Part shown: in pieces, positions 7,641 through 14,270 of the stretch
Layout: each line of letters starts with the position of its first letter
Position numbering within the stretch: the stretch's first letter is position 1
From: Pseudomonadota bacterium
GTDB lineage: Bacteria; Pseudomonadota; Alphaproteobacteria; UBA8366; JADFVY01
Length of the DNA stretch: 16,508 nt
NCBI GenBank assembly: GCA_030671915.1
Contig: DAOVHN010000006.1
Location: forward strand, 1-16,508
Direction: 5' to 3'
Position numbers and translations under genes: made by a program
The notes under the pieces: model-generated
Databases searched by the model: none
Told to the model about the DNA's origin: nothing
What the model saw: the letters and a program-made list of their open reading frames with translations, nothing else

Positions 7641-8855
7641 TCAGGCGGCCCGTTTCAGGGACAGATCCCGCCACACATCGACCAGCGCATCGACCAGCCG
7701 GTCCATCATTGCATCGTCATGCAACGGGCAGGGAGTAAGCCGCAGCCGTTCGGCTCCCATCGGCACTGTCGGATAGTTGATCGGCTGGACATAGATACGG
7801 TGGCGCTCCAGCAGAAGGTCGCTGGCCCGCTTGCACAACGCCGCGTCGCCCACCAGTACCGGCACGATATGGCAGACCGACGGCATCACCGGCAGGCCGG
7901 CTTCCTTCAGCCTGCGCTTCAGCGTCTCGGAGCGTTCCTGGTGCTGGTCGCGCAACGCCTGGGTCTTGCGGACATGGCTTACGCTGGCCCGCGCGCCGGC
8001 CGCCACCGCCGGCGGCAGCGAGGTCGTGAATATGAAGCCGTTGCCGAAGGAACGCACGAAATCGACCAGGTCGGCCGAGGCCGCGATATAGCCGCCGACC
8101 ACGCCGAAGGCCTTGCCCAGCGTGCCCTGGATGATGTCGATGCGATCCATTACGCCATCGCGCTCAGCGACGCCGGCGCCGTTCGGGCCATACATGCCGA
8201 CGGCGTGGACCTCATCGAGGAAGGTGATGGCGTTGTGCTTTTCGGCGACGTCGCAAATCTCGGCAATCGGCGCGATGTCGCCATCCATCGAGTAGACCGA
8301 TTCAAAGATCACGATCTTGGGCGCGTCCGGGTCGTCGGCCGCCAACAGCCGGTCGAGATCGGCCGGATCGTTATGCTTGAAGATGCGTTTTTCGGCGCGG
8401 GAATGGCGGATGCCCTCGATCATCGAGTTGTGGTTCAGCGAATCCGAATAGAGGATGCAGCCCGGCAGTTGCGAGCCCAGCGTGGACAAGGTCGTCATGT
8501 TGGCGACATAGCCGGAGGTAAACAGCAGCGCCGCTTCCTTGCCATGCAGGCTGGCCAGTTCCTCTTCCAGCAGAATGTGGTAATGGTTGGTGCCGGAAAT
8601 GTTGCGCGTGCCGCCGGCCCCGGCGCCGCATTTGTCGATCGCCTCGACCATGGCGTCACGCACCAGCTTACTCTGCCCCATGCCCAGATAATCGTTCGAA
8701 CACCAGACAGTTACGTCGGACAGTTCGGCGCCGTCATGACAGAGCGCGTTCGGGAATTGCCCGGCCTTGCGCTCAAGATCGGCGAATACCCGGTACCGGC
8801 CCTCATTCCTGAGCGCCCGCAGCTTGTCTTCGAAAAAACGGTCATAGTCGATCAT
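7641..8855 (-). CDS. hemA: 5-aminolevulinate synthase
   Basis: This is a 404-residue PLP enzyme that condenses glycine with succinyl-CoA to 5-aminolevulinate, the first committed step of tetrapyrrole (heme, cobalamin, possibly chlorophyll) synthesis by the C4 route used in Alphaproteobacteria. The length and full pattern match: [10 protein letters not shown] (51-60), [12 protein letters not shown] (77-88), His142 in [22 protein letters not shown] (212-223) with Asp214 and His217, and the Schiff-base Lys248 in GTLGKAFG. The segment TPCPLH (374-379) carries Cys376-Pro377 where Thr-Pro or Ser-Pro is more usual; a Cys-Pro pair can be a heme-regulatory motif, but that is speculative. The start is supported by TGAGGA upstream. 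An FNR-type promoter stands in the 120-bp gap before it, so expression is probably tuned to oxygen independently of its neighbours. Confidence 0.96.
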   Translation of the reverse strand: MIDYDRFFEDKLRALRNEGRYRVFADLERKAGQFPNALCHDGAELSDVTVWCSNDYLGMGQSKLVRDAMVEAIDKCGAGAGGTRNISGTNHYHILLEEELASLHGKEAALLFTSGYVANMTTLSTLGSQLPGCILYSDSLNHNSMIEGIRHSRAEKRIFKHNDPADLDRLLAADDPDAPKIVIFESVYSMDGDIAPIAEICDVAEKHNAITFLDEVHAVGMYGPNGAGVAERDGVMDRIDIIQGTLGKAFGVVGGYIAASADLVDFVRSFGNGFIFTTSLPPAVAAGARASVSHVRKTQALRDQHQERSETLKRRLKEAGLPVMPSVCHIVPVLVGDAALCKRASDLLLERHRIYVQPINYPTVPMGAERLRLTPCPLHDDAMMDRLVDALVDVWRDLSLKRAA

Positions 8856-8894
8856 CGCAGATTCCTCACTCGCCCCCCATTTACGGTTGAGCTA

Positions 8895-8936
8895 CCATAC
8901 CCCCGCGCCAATGTACGAGATTTGACGTACATCAAA
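8895..8936 (-). promoter_or_regulatory. FNR/FixK-dependent promoter of hemA
   Basis: On the minus strand TTGATGTACGTCAA (8936-8923) fits the FNR consensus TTGAT-N4-ATCAA with one base changed, and matches the relaxed TTGAY-N4-RTCAA form fully. A -10-like TATGGT lies at 8900-8895. With the box centred at -41.5, transcription would begin at about 8888 and TATGGT would fall at -12 to -7, the ideal class II position. The leader would be about 33 nt with a TGAGGA ribosome site. FnrL/FixK control of hemA is established in related bacteria such as Rhodobacter. Confidence 0.78.
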
Positions 8937-8975
8937 GGCGGGACCATTTGTCGCAACCCGCGAAAACCGGGGACC

Positions 8976-10355
8976 TCAGAGGCCCGCCGCCATCACCGCC
9001 GTGTCTTCCAGCGCCTTACCGAAACGCACCATGATTTCGCCGATTTCGTCTTGCCCGACGATCAAGGGCGGGCACAGGGCCACGGTATCGTTCGCCATGG
9101 CCCGGCAGAGTAATCCATGCTCCTGCGCGCGCGCCATGAAAAACGGGCCGACGCCGTCAGTGGGCGCGAAATTCTCGCGCGTTTCCTTGTTTTTCACCAG
9201 CTCGATCGCGCCGATCAGGCCGGTTCCGCGAACCTCGCCCACCAGCGGGTGGTCCGCAAAGCCGCGCAGGCCGTTCTGGAAACTCGGCGCCACCGAACGG
9301 ACATGGCCGAGGATATCGCGCTCCTCGTAGATTTTCAAGGTCTCCAGCGCCACGGCGGCGCTTACCGGATGGCCGCTATAGGTATAGCCATGGCCGAAGA
9401 TGCCGATCTTGGCCGAATTGTCGCGGATCGCCGTATAGACCTTCTCGTCCATCATCACCGCCGAAATCGGCAAGTAGGAAGACGACAGAGCCTTGGCCAT
9501 CGTCATCACGTTTGGCTTGATGTTGGAGGTCTGCGAACCGAAGACATTGCCGGTGCGGTGGAAACCGCAAATCACCTCGTCGGCGATCAGGAGGACGTCG
9601 TACTTGTCCAGAACCGCCTGGATTTTTTCCCAGTAAGTCGCGGGCGGGATGATCACGCCGCCGGCGCCCATGATGGGCTCGCCGATCATGGCCGCGACCG
9701 TGTCGGGTCCCTCGTCGAGGATCAGTTTCTCCAGGTTCGCCGCCATGCGGGTGGCGAAGTCCTCTTCGCTCTCGCCGTCCGCGCCTTCATGGTAGTAATG
9801 CGGGCAGTCGGCATGGAGGATATTCTTGATCGGCAGATCGAAATCCCTGTGATTCGCGGGCAGCCCGGTCATGCTGGCCGACGCGACGGTAACGCCGTGA
9901 TAGGCCTTCATGCGGCTGATGATCTTCTTCTTGTCGGGACGGCCCAGGGCGTTGTTGTAGTACCAGACGATCTTAACCACGGTGTCGGTCGCCTCGGAAC
10001 CCGAATTGGCGAAGAAAACATGCGACATGGGCACCGGCGCCAGTTCCTTCAGGCGCTCCGACAACTCGATCATCGGCAGATGGCTCTTCGATGCGAATGC
10101 GTGATAATAGGGCAGCTCGCGCATCTGGCGCGCCGCCGCCTCGACCAGCCGTTCCTCGCCGAACCCGAGCGACGTCGACCACAGCCCCGCCAACCCCTCG
10201 ATATAGCCTTTTCCGGTATTGTCGTAGACCCACACGCCCTCGCCGCGCGTAATGATAACCGGCCCTGTTTCCTCGTGTTTGACGAGGTTGGTATAGGGAT
10301 GCAAAACGCTGGCGATATCCCGGCTTTCCGGGGAGTTTCCGGCTGAAATGGCCAT
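8976..10355 (-). CDS. Class-III PLP-dependent aminotransferase (omega-amino acid/polyamine type)
   Basis: This is a 459-residue fold-type I aminotransferase. Key parts are GYIEGLAGLWSTSLGF (50-65), the PLP phosphate loop NSGSEA (117-122), YHGVTVASASMTG (152-164), ring-stacking Asp259 in IADEVICGFHRTG, catalytic Lys288 in MAKALSSSYLPI, and HGYTYSGHP (322-330). It belongs with the subgroup holding putrescine-, taurine- and beta-alanine-pyruvate aminotransferases; the amine donor is not fixed by sequence. The neighbouring Pot-like importer makes polyamines plausible. The open frame runs far upstream to about 10922, but ATG 10355 is chosen: it has AAGGA at proper distance, gives the normal family length, and the upstream extension is repeat-derived. 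A promoter-like pair lies at 10411-10438. It is transcribed away from the peptide-transport genes and toward hemA. Confidence 0.92.
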   Translation of the reverse strand: MAISAGNSPESRDIASVLHPYTNLVKHEETGPVIITRGEGVWVYDNTGKGYIEGLAGLWSTSLGFGEERLVEAAARQMRELPYYHAFASKSHLPMIELSERLKELAPVPMSHVFFANSGSEATDTVVKIVWYYNNALGRPDKKKIISRMKAYHGVTVASASMTGLPANHRDFDLPIKNILHADCPHYYHEGADGESEEDFATRMAANLEKLILDEGPDTVAAMIGEPIMGAGGVIIPPATYWEKIQAVLDKYDVLLIADEVICGFHRTGNVFGSQTSNIKPNVMTMAKALSSSYLPISAVMMDEKVYTAIRDNSAKIGIFGHGYTYSGHPVSAAVALETLKIYEERDILGHVRSVAPSFQNGLRGFADHPLVGEVRGTGLIGAIELVKNKETRENFAPTDGVGPFFMARAQEHGLLCRAMANDTVALCPPLIVGQDEIGEIMVRFGKALEDTAVMAAGL

Positions 10356-10410
10356 GTCGGTGTTTCCTTGTTCCAGGCTCGATTTGCCGGGCCGCCCCGG
10401 CGAAACCGCT

Positions 10411-10438
10411 AAATTACACGGGCGGACGGGGAAGTCAA
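10411..10438 (-). promoter_or_regulatory. Candidate sigma-70 promoter of the aminotransferase gene
   Basis: On the minus strand TTGACT (10438-10433) is followed after 16 bases by TAATTT (10416-10411), predicting a start near 10404 and a leader of about 50 nt. It begins nine bases outside the left arm of the 242-bp inverted repeat. Assigned by eye from hexamer similarity and spacing. Confidence 0.4.
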
Positions 10439-10447
10439 AGGGAAGCA

Positions 10448-10689
10448 ATACCAAGGCTCGTTGATAATAACTCATTTGACCGGGTTCCCTTGTCCGCTCG
10501 TCAGGCGCGGCTCGCACCGTGGTGCCGCGGCAGCGAGTGGTCAAGGGAACCCGGCCTCCGGTGGCGTGCGGCGGCTCGCCGGGTGCGTTGCGGCCCTTGC
10601 CCGATGCGGGTGCATCGCGCCGCGGACCGCGCCTGCCCGGCGGGCCGCCGGGCGCCATCAAATGGGTTATTATCAACGAGCCTTGGTAT
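10448..10689. repeat. 242-bp inverted-repeat element with 32-bp arms
   Basis: The arms 10448-10479 and 10658-10689 are inverse complements at 31 of 32 positions (ATACCAAGGCTCGTTGATAA at the outer left end). The A/T-rich arms contrast with a very GC-rich centre that is itself folded: 10480-10492 with 10542-10554 (CCGGGTTCCCTTG and its perfect complement), inside that 10494-10500 with 10534-10540 (one wobble), and 10635-10643 with 10645-10653 (GCCCGGCGG/CCGCCGGGC). No transposase gene and no obvious target-site duplication are seen. It accounts for most of the 412-bp gene-free gap at 10356-10767. It could be a MITE-like or REP-like dispersed element, or a structured regulatory region between divergent promoters. 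Confidence 0.8.
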
Positions 10690-10699
10690 CGGCGCCGGA

Positions 10700-10729
10700 T
10701 TGACATGGCGAAACAGCCGAGCCTAGCCT
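10700..10729 (+). promoter_or_regulatory. Sigma-70-like promoter of the first DppA-like gene
   Basis: TTGACA at 10700-10705, an 18-base spacer and TAGCCT at 10724-10729. The block AGCCTAGC at 10720-10727 recurs at exactly the same offset from TTGACA in the promoter of the second dppA copy (12401-12430). The pairing supports both calls and argues against an ATG start at 10705, which would lie in the -35 element. Confidence 0.6.
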
Positions 10730-10767
10730 GCAGGCATATTGAACGGAAATTACGGGAGCGGCCGCGC

Positions 10768-12360
10768 GTGAGGATTCGGTATTTTCTCTTGGCGATTCTG
10801 TTTTGGGCGGCGTTCACGGGCGGGGCCGCCGCGCAGGTGAAGACGCTCGTGTTCTGTTCCGAGGAAAGCCCGGACACCCTCAATCCGCAGCTTTCCTTCC
10901 GCCAGGCGACTTTCGACGCCACCTCGCGCCAGGTCTATGACCGGCTGGTCGCCTACGAGCCGGGGAAGGCGGAAATCGTCCCCGCGCTCGCCACTTCCTG
11001 GCATGTTTCGGAGGATGGGCTGCGGTACGAGTTCCGGCTTCGGCCGCATGTGCCGTTCCATAAGGCGCGGCATTTCACCCCGTCGCGCCCCCTTGCCGCC
11101 GAGGACGTGGTTTTCAGCTTCATGCGCCAACTGGACCCGCGGCATCCCTATCATCAGGTGTCCGGCGGCACCTACCCCTATTTCCAGGGGCTGGGACTGC
11201 CGAAAATCATAAAATCGGTGACAGCGGGAGACAACGGTACCGTCATATTCGAGCTCGATTCACCTTATCCGGCCTTCCTGTCGATACTCGTCCTGGATTT
11301 CGCCTCGATTCTGTCGGCGGAATATGCCGATGCGATGCTGGCGGCGGGAACGCCGGAGCGGGTGGACATGGAGCCAGTGGGAACCGGCCCGTTCCAGATG
11401 GTCCAGCATCAGCGGGACGCGCTGATCCGCTATGTGGCGCATCCCGACTATTGGCGTGGCAAGACGCCGCTGGATAATCTGGTATTCACGATCACGCCAG
11501 ACGCCACCATACGCTTCCAAAAGCTGCGCGACCGCGAATGTCATGTCGTTGCGAACCCGGACCCGGCCGACATCCCGGCCATGACCCTCGACGGCGACGT
11601 CAAGCTGGCGCGCCAGGTAGGGATGGATGTCGGCTATCTGGCATTCAACACCACCAAGCCGCCGCTGAACGATCCGCGTGTGCGCAGGGCGCTGGCGATG
11701 GCGATCGACAGGGAAGCGATACTGGAAAAAATATATCAGGGCATCGGGCGCCCGGCGACGACCATGGCTCCCGCGGGCCTCTGGTCGCGGGGGAAACCGC
11801 CGCCCCCGCCGGCGGCGGACCCCGAAGGCGCGAAACGGCTGCTGGCCAAAGCCGGGGTCACCAAACTGGAAATAGACATATGGCCCAGCCCGGTCGGCAA
11901 GACTTACCTGCCCGACGCACGGCGCACCGCGGAAATGATCCATGAAGATTGGCTGAAAATAGGGGTCGACTCGAGGATCATCGTCACCACCGGGCGGGAC
12001 TTCATCAAGCAGACCATGGTCGGCCAACACGATGCCGCCCTGTTCGGCTGGATCGCCGAAACACTGGACCGGGCCCTTTTTCTTGCCCCGATCCTGGGCT
12101 GCGAGGCGGCGAAATCGGGCGCCAACAGATCTTACTGGTGCAACGGGAAATTCGACCGCCTGCTGGATGAGGCCGCCCGCGCGAAAAACCCGTCCGAACG
12201 CGAGACACTGTACGCGCTGGCGCAGGCGGTTCTCGACGAGGAAGTCCCCATTCTGCCGATCGCCCACTCGATAAATTTTACGCCGATGCGAAACGAGGTC
12301 GTCAACTACCGCACATCCCCGCTTGGCGGGCATTATTTCTATGGCGTGGATTTGAAGTAA
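10768..12360 (+). CDS. ABC transporter periplasmic peptide-binding protein, diverged DppA paralogue
   Basis: This is a family 5 extracellular solute-binding protein of 530 residues, starting at GTG 10768 with GGGAG upstream. A Sec signal peptide (RIRYFLLAILFWAAF, likely cut near AAA-Q at 22-23) shows export to the periplasm. It aligns end to end with the next gene: KTLVFCSEESPDTLNPQ (25-41), VGTGPFQMVQ (204-213), ITPDATIRFQKL (242-253) and the shared terminal GGHYFYGVDLK. Cys30/Cys258 match the conserved disulfide pair. At the sites equivalent to E. coli DppA Arg355 and Asp408, which hold the peptide's carboxyl and amino ends, it has Lys378 and Glu431; the loop GDNGDPDNF of the neighbour reads AETLDRALF. 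Ligand choice may therefore differ. An ATG at 10705 is in frame but falls within the predicted -35 box. It probably shares the downstream DppBCD permease. Confidence 0.9.
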   Translation: MRIRYFLLAILFWAAFTGGAAAQVKTLVFCSEESPDTLNPQLSFRQATFDATSRQVYDRLVAYEPGKAEIVPALATSWHVSEDGLRYEFRLRPHVPFHKARHFTPSRPLAAEDVVFSFMRQLDPRHPYHQVSGGTYPYFQGLGLPKIIKSVTAGDNGTVIFELDSPYPAFLSILVLDFASILSAEYADAMLAAGTPERVDMEPVGTGPFQMVQHQRDALIRYVAHPDYWRGKTPLDNLVFTITPDATIRFQKLRDRECHVVANPDPADIPAMTLDGDVKLARQVGMDVGYLAFNTTKPPLNDPRVRRALAMAIDREAILEKIYQGIGRPATTMAPAGLWSRGKPPPPPAADPEGAKRLLAKAGVTKLEIDIWPSPVGKTYLPDARRTAEMIHEDWLKIGVDSRIIVTTGRDFIKQTMVGQHDAALFGWIAETLDRALFLAPILGCEAAKSGANRSYWCNGKFDRLLDEAARAKNPSERETLYALAQAVLDEEVPILPIAHSINFTPMRNEVVNYRTSPLGGHYFYGVDLK

Positions 12361-12400
12361 GGCGACGGGCGGGCCCAGCAAGTGCAGCGTGCAAGATACA

Positions 12401-12430
12401 TTGACAGCATGCCGGAAAGAAGCCTAGCAT
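12401..12430 (+). promoter_or_regulatory. Sigma-70-like promoter of dppA (second copy)
   Basis: TTGACA at 12401-12406, an 18-base spacer and TAGCAT at 12425-12430, predicting a start near 12437 and a leader of about 108 nt. AGCCTAGC (12421-12428) stands at the same offset as in the promoter of the upstream paralogue, suggesting the promoter was copied along with the gene. The leader contains a CCCGATCGGG palindrome (12506-12515). Confidence 0.6.
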
Positions 12431-12545
12431 TTTACAACATTACCGATGAATGACCTACCAAAGGGTCACATGACTATCGTGCCCCAGGGCAGGCAAAAGG
12501 GTTGTCCCGATCGGGTCAACTGGAACATGACAGGGAGAACATACC

Positions 12546-14195
12546 GTGGGTAAGAATACTCGAGCAACCTGGCTCTGGCTCGTTGCGGGGCTTGTAATTG
12601 TAATAGTCGTTGTGGTGTTGGCGCGCCCTTATTGGGAACCACGCTTCTTTCCCCCCACCGTCACAGAAATAGAAAAGACGCTGGTCTATTGTTCGGAGGG
12701 CAGCCCCGAGGGATTCAATCCCTCGCTTTATACCTCCGGCACGACCTTTGACGCCTCTTCGCGCACGCTGTTCAACAAGCTGGTCGAGTTCGAGCGCGGA
12801 ACAACGAAGATCGTGGCTGCCTTGGCCGAATCATGGGAAGCGGCGGACGATGGGCTGAGCTATACCTTCAAACTGCGCAAGGGCGTCAAGTTCCACACCA
12901 CGAAAAACTTCACGCCGTCGCGCGATTTCAATGCCGACGACGTGCTGCACAGCTTCAACCGCCAGGGCGACCCCGCCCATCCCTATTACAAGGTATCCGG
13001 CGGCACTTACGAGTATTACCAGGGCATGAGTATGCCCGCGCTGATCAAGGAAATCGTCAAGGTCGACGACTACACGGTAAAATTCGTCCTGAACGAGCCG
13101 GAAGCCCCCTTCATCGCCAATATGGCGATGGATTTCGCGTCCATCATGTCGGCCGAACATGCCGATAAGATGATGGCGGCCGGAACCCCGGAAAAGGCCG
13201 ACCTGGAGCCGGTGGGCACCGGCCCCTTCCAGTTGGTCCAGTACCAGAAGGACGCCGTCATCCGCTACAAGGCGCATCCGGGCTACTGGGACGGCAAGGC
13301 GGCGATCGATACGCTGATCTTCGCGATCACCCCGGATGCGAGCGTACGCTATCAGAAGCTGAAGGTCGGCGAATGCCACGTCATGCCCTATCCGAACCCG
13401 GCCGATATCGATACGATAAAGGCCAACCCCGATATTAACGTGCTTGAGCAGGAAGGCCTGAATGTCGGTTATCTGGCCTTCAACGTCGAGCGCAAGCCGT
13501 TCGACGACAAGCGGGTTCGCCAGGCGCTGAACATGGCGATCAACAAGGATGCGATCATCGACGCGGTCTTCCAGGGCGCCGGCAAGGCGGCCAAGAACCC
13601 GATCCCACCGACCATCTGGTCCTATAACGACGCCACCAAGGATTATGCATACGATCCGGAAGCGGCGAAGGCGTTGCTGGCGGAAGCCGGGGCCGCGGGC
13701 CTGAAGACCAACATCTGGGCCATGCCCGTGCAGCGCCCCTACAACCCGAACGCCAAGCGCATGGCCGAAATCATCCAGGCCGATTGGGCCAAGATCGGCG
13801 TCGAGGCAGAGATCGTGACCTTTGAATGGGGCGAGTATCTGAAGCGCTCCAAGAACGGCGAGCACGACACGGTATTGCTGGGCTGGACCGGCGACAACGG
13901 CGACCCGGACAACTTCCTCTATGTGCTGCTGGGCTGCGATGCCGCCAAGGACGGGACCAACCGCGCGCGCTGGTGCCACAAGCCGTTCAACGACTTGCTG
14001 GTCCAGGCCAAGCGGACCAGCGACATCGGCGAGCGAACCGCGCTCTACGAAAAGGCGCAGCTGGTGTTCAAGGAAGAAGCTCCTTGGGCCACGATCGCCC
14101 ATTCGGTCGTCTTCATGCCGGTGCGCAAGGAAGTATCGGATTACCGCATCGATCCGTTCGGCGGCCATATCTTCTATGGCGTCGGTCTGAAGTAG
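12546..14195 (+). CDS. dppA: Dipeptide ABC transporter substrate-binding protein, probably membrane-anchored
   Basis: This 549-residue protein is very close to E. coli DppA across its core: LVYCSEGSPEGFNPSLYTSG (46-65), YKVSGGTYEYYQGM (148-161), MDFASIMSAEHAD (195-207), CHVMPYPNPADI (277-288), AMPVQRPYNPNAKRMAEIIQ (392-411) and GWTGDNGDPDNF (446-457). Arg397 and Asp450 correspond to the E. coli residues (355 and 408) that clamp the peptide ends, so dipeptide binding is well supported. The N-terminus is unusual: MGKNTRATW, then about 17 very hydrophobic residues (LWLVAGLVIVIVVVVLA) and RPYWEPRFFPP, with no polar signal-peptidase region. This looks like a signal anchor, though cleavage after VLA (24-26) cannot be excluded. 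Translation starts at GTG 12546 with GGGAGA eight bases upstream. It has its own promoter and leads dppBCD. Confidence 0.95.
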   Translation: MGKNTRATWLWLVAGLVIVIVVVVLARPYWEPRFFPPTVTEIEKTLVYCSEGSPEGFNPSLYTSGTTFDASSRTLFNKLVEFERGTTKIVAALAESWEAADDGLSYTFKLRKGVKFHTTKNFTPSRDFNADDVLHSFNRQGDPAHPYYKVSGGTYEYYQGMSMPALIKEIVKVDDYTVKFVLNEPEAPFIANMAMDFASIMSAEHADKMMAAGTPEKADLEPVGTGPFQLVQYQKDAVIRYKAHPGYWDGKAAIDTLIFAITPDASVRYQKLKVGECHVMPYPNPADIDTIKANPDINVLEQEGLNVGYLAFNVERKPFDDKRVRQALNMAINKDAIIDAVFQGAGKAAKNPIPPTIWSYNDATKDYAYDPEAAKALLAEAGAAGLKTNIWAMPVQRPYNPNAKRMAEIIQADWAKIGVEAEIVTFEWGEYLKRSKNGEHDTVLLGWTGDNGDPDNFLYVLLGCDAAKDGTNRARWCHKPFNDLLVQAKRTSDIGERTALYEKAQLVFKEEAPWATIAHSVVFMPVRKEVSDYRIDPFGGHIFYGVGLK

Positions 14196-14217
14196 CGTTC
14201 CGAACGGCTCTGTTGGA

Positions 14218-14239
14218 TGGGCGGGGAAGTCCCCGCCCA
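14218..14239 (+). other. Strong hairpin between dppA and dppB
   Basis: TGGGCGGGG (14218-14226) and CCCCGCCCA (14231-14239) make a perfect 9-bp GC-rich stem with a 4-nt loop, starting 22 bases after the dppA stop. No T-run follows. It probably protects the dppA part of the transcript or slows read-through, giving more binding protein than permease. The first in-frame ATG of dppB (14217) lies at its foot. Confidence 0.6.
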
Positions 14240-14270
14240 CCCGGCCTTGCGGCCATTCCCCCGCCAGACA

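Noticed and set aside
7719..9113. A long plus-strand open frame of over 460 codons opposite hemA.
   Set aside because: It is antisense to a certain gene, lacks recognisable domains, and arises because the reverse of high-GC codons seldom makes stops. The same reasoning excludes the other long frames opposite the transporter, the aminotransferase and dppA genes.
10448..10689. Inverted repeat considered as an integron attC site or a CRISPR remnant.
   Set aside because: There are no attC core sites of the GTTRRRY/RYYYAAC type in the right places, no integrase nearby, and no repeated unit with spacers.
10519..10767. The first DppA-like frame could begin at 10519 or at ATG 10705.
   Set aside because: 10519 lies within the inverted repeat, and 10705 falls in the predicted -35 hexamer. 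GTG 10768 has GGGAG upstream and directly yields a normal signal peptide.
10356..10922. The aminotransferase frame stays open for 189 codons upstream of the chosen start.
   Set aside because: The extension crosses the inverted repeat, the divergent promoters and the start of the opposite gene, has a low-complexity Arg/Pro/Gly composition, and a good ribosome site and family-length start exist at 10355.
12446..12553. Possible 35-codon leader ORF (MNDLPKGHMTIV...) in the dppA leader, ending just inside dppA.
   Set aside because: It has no ribosome site and no recognisable regulatory pattern of codons. Its stop overlapping the dppA start could hint at coupling, but chance is as likely.
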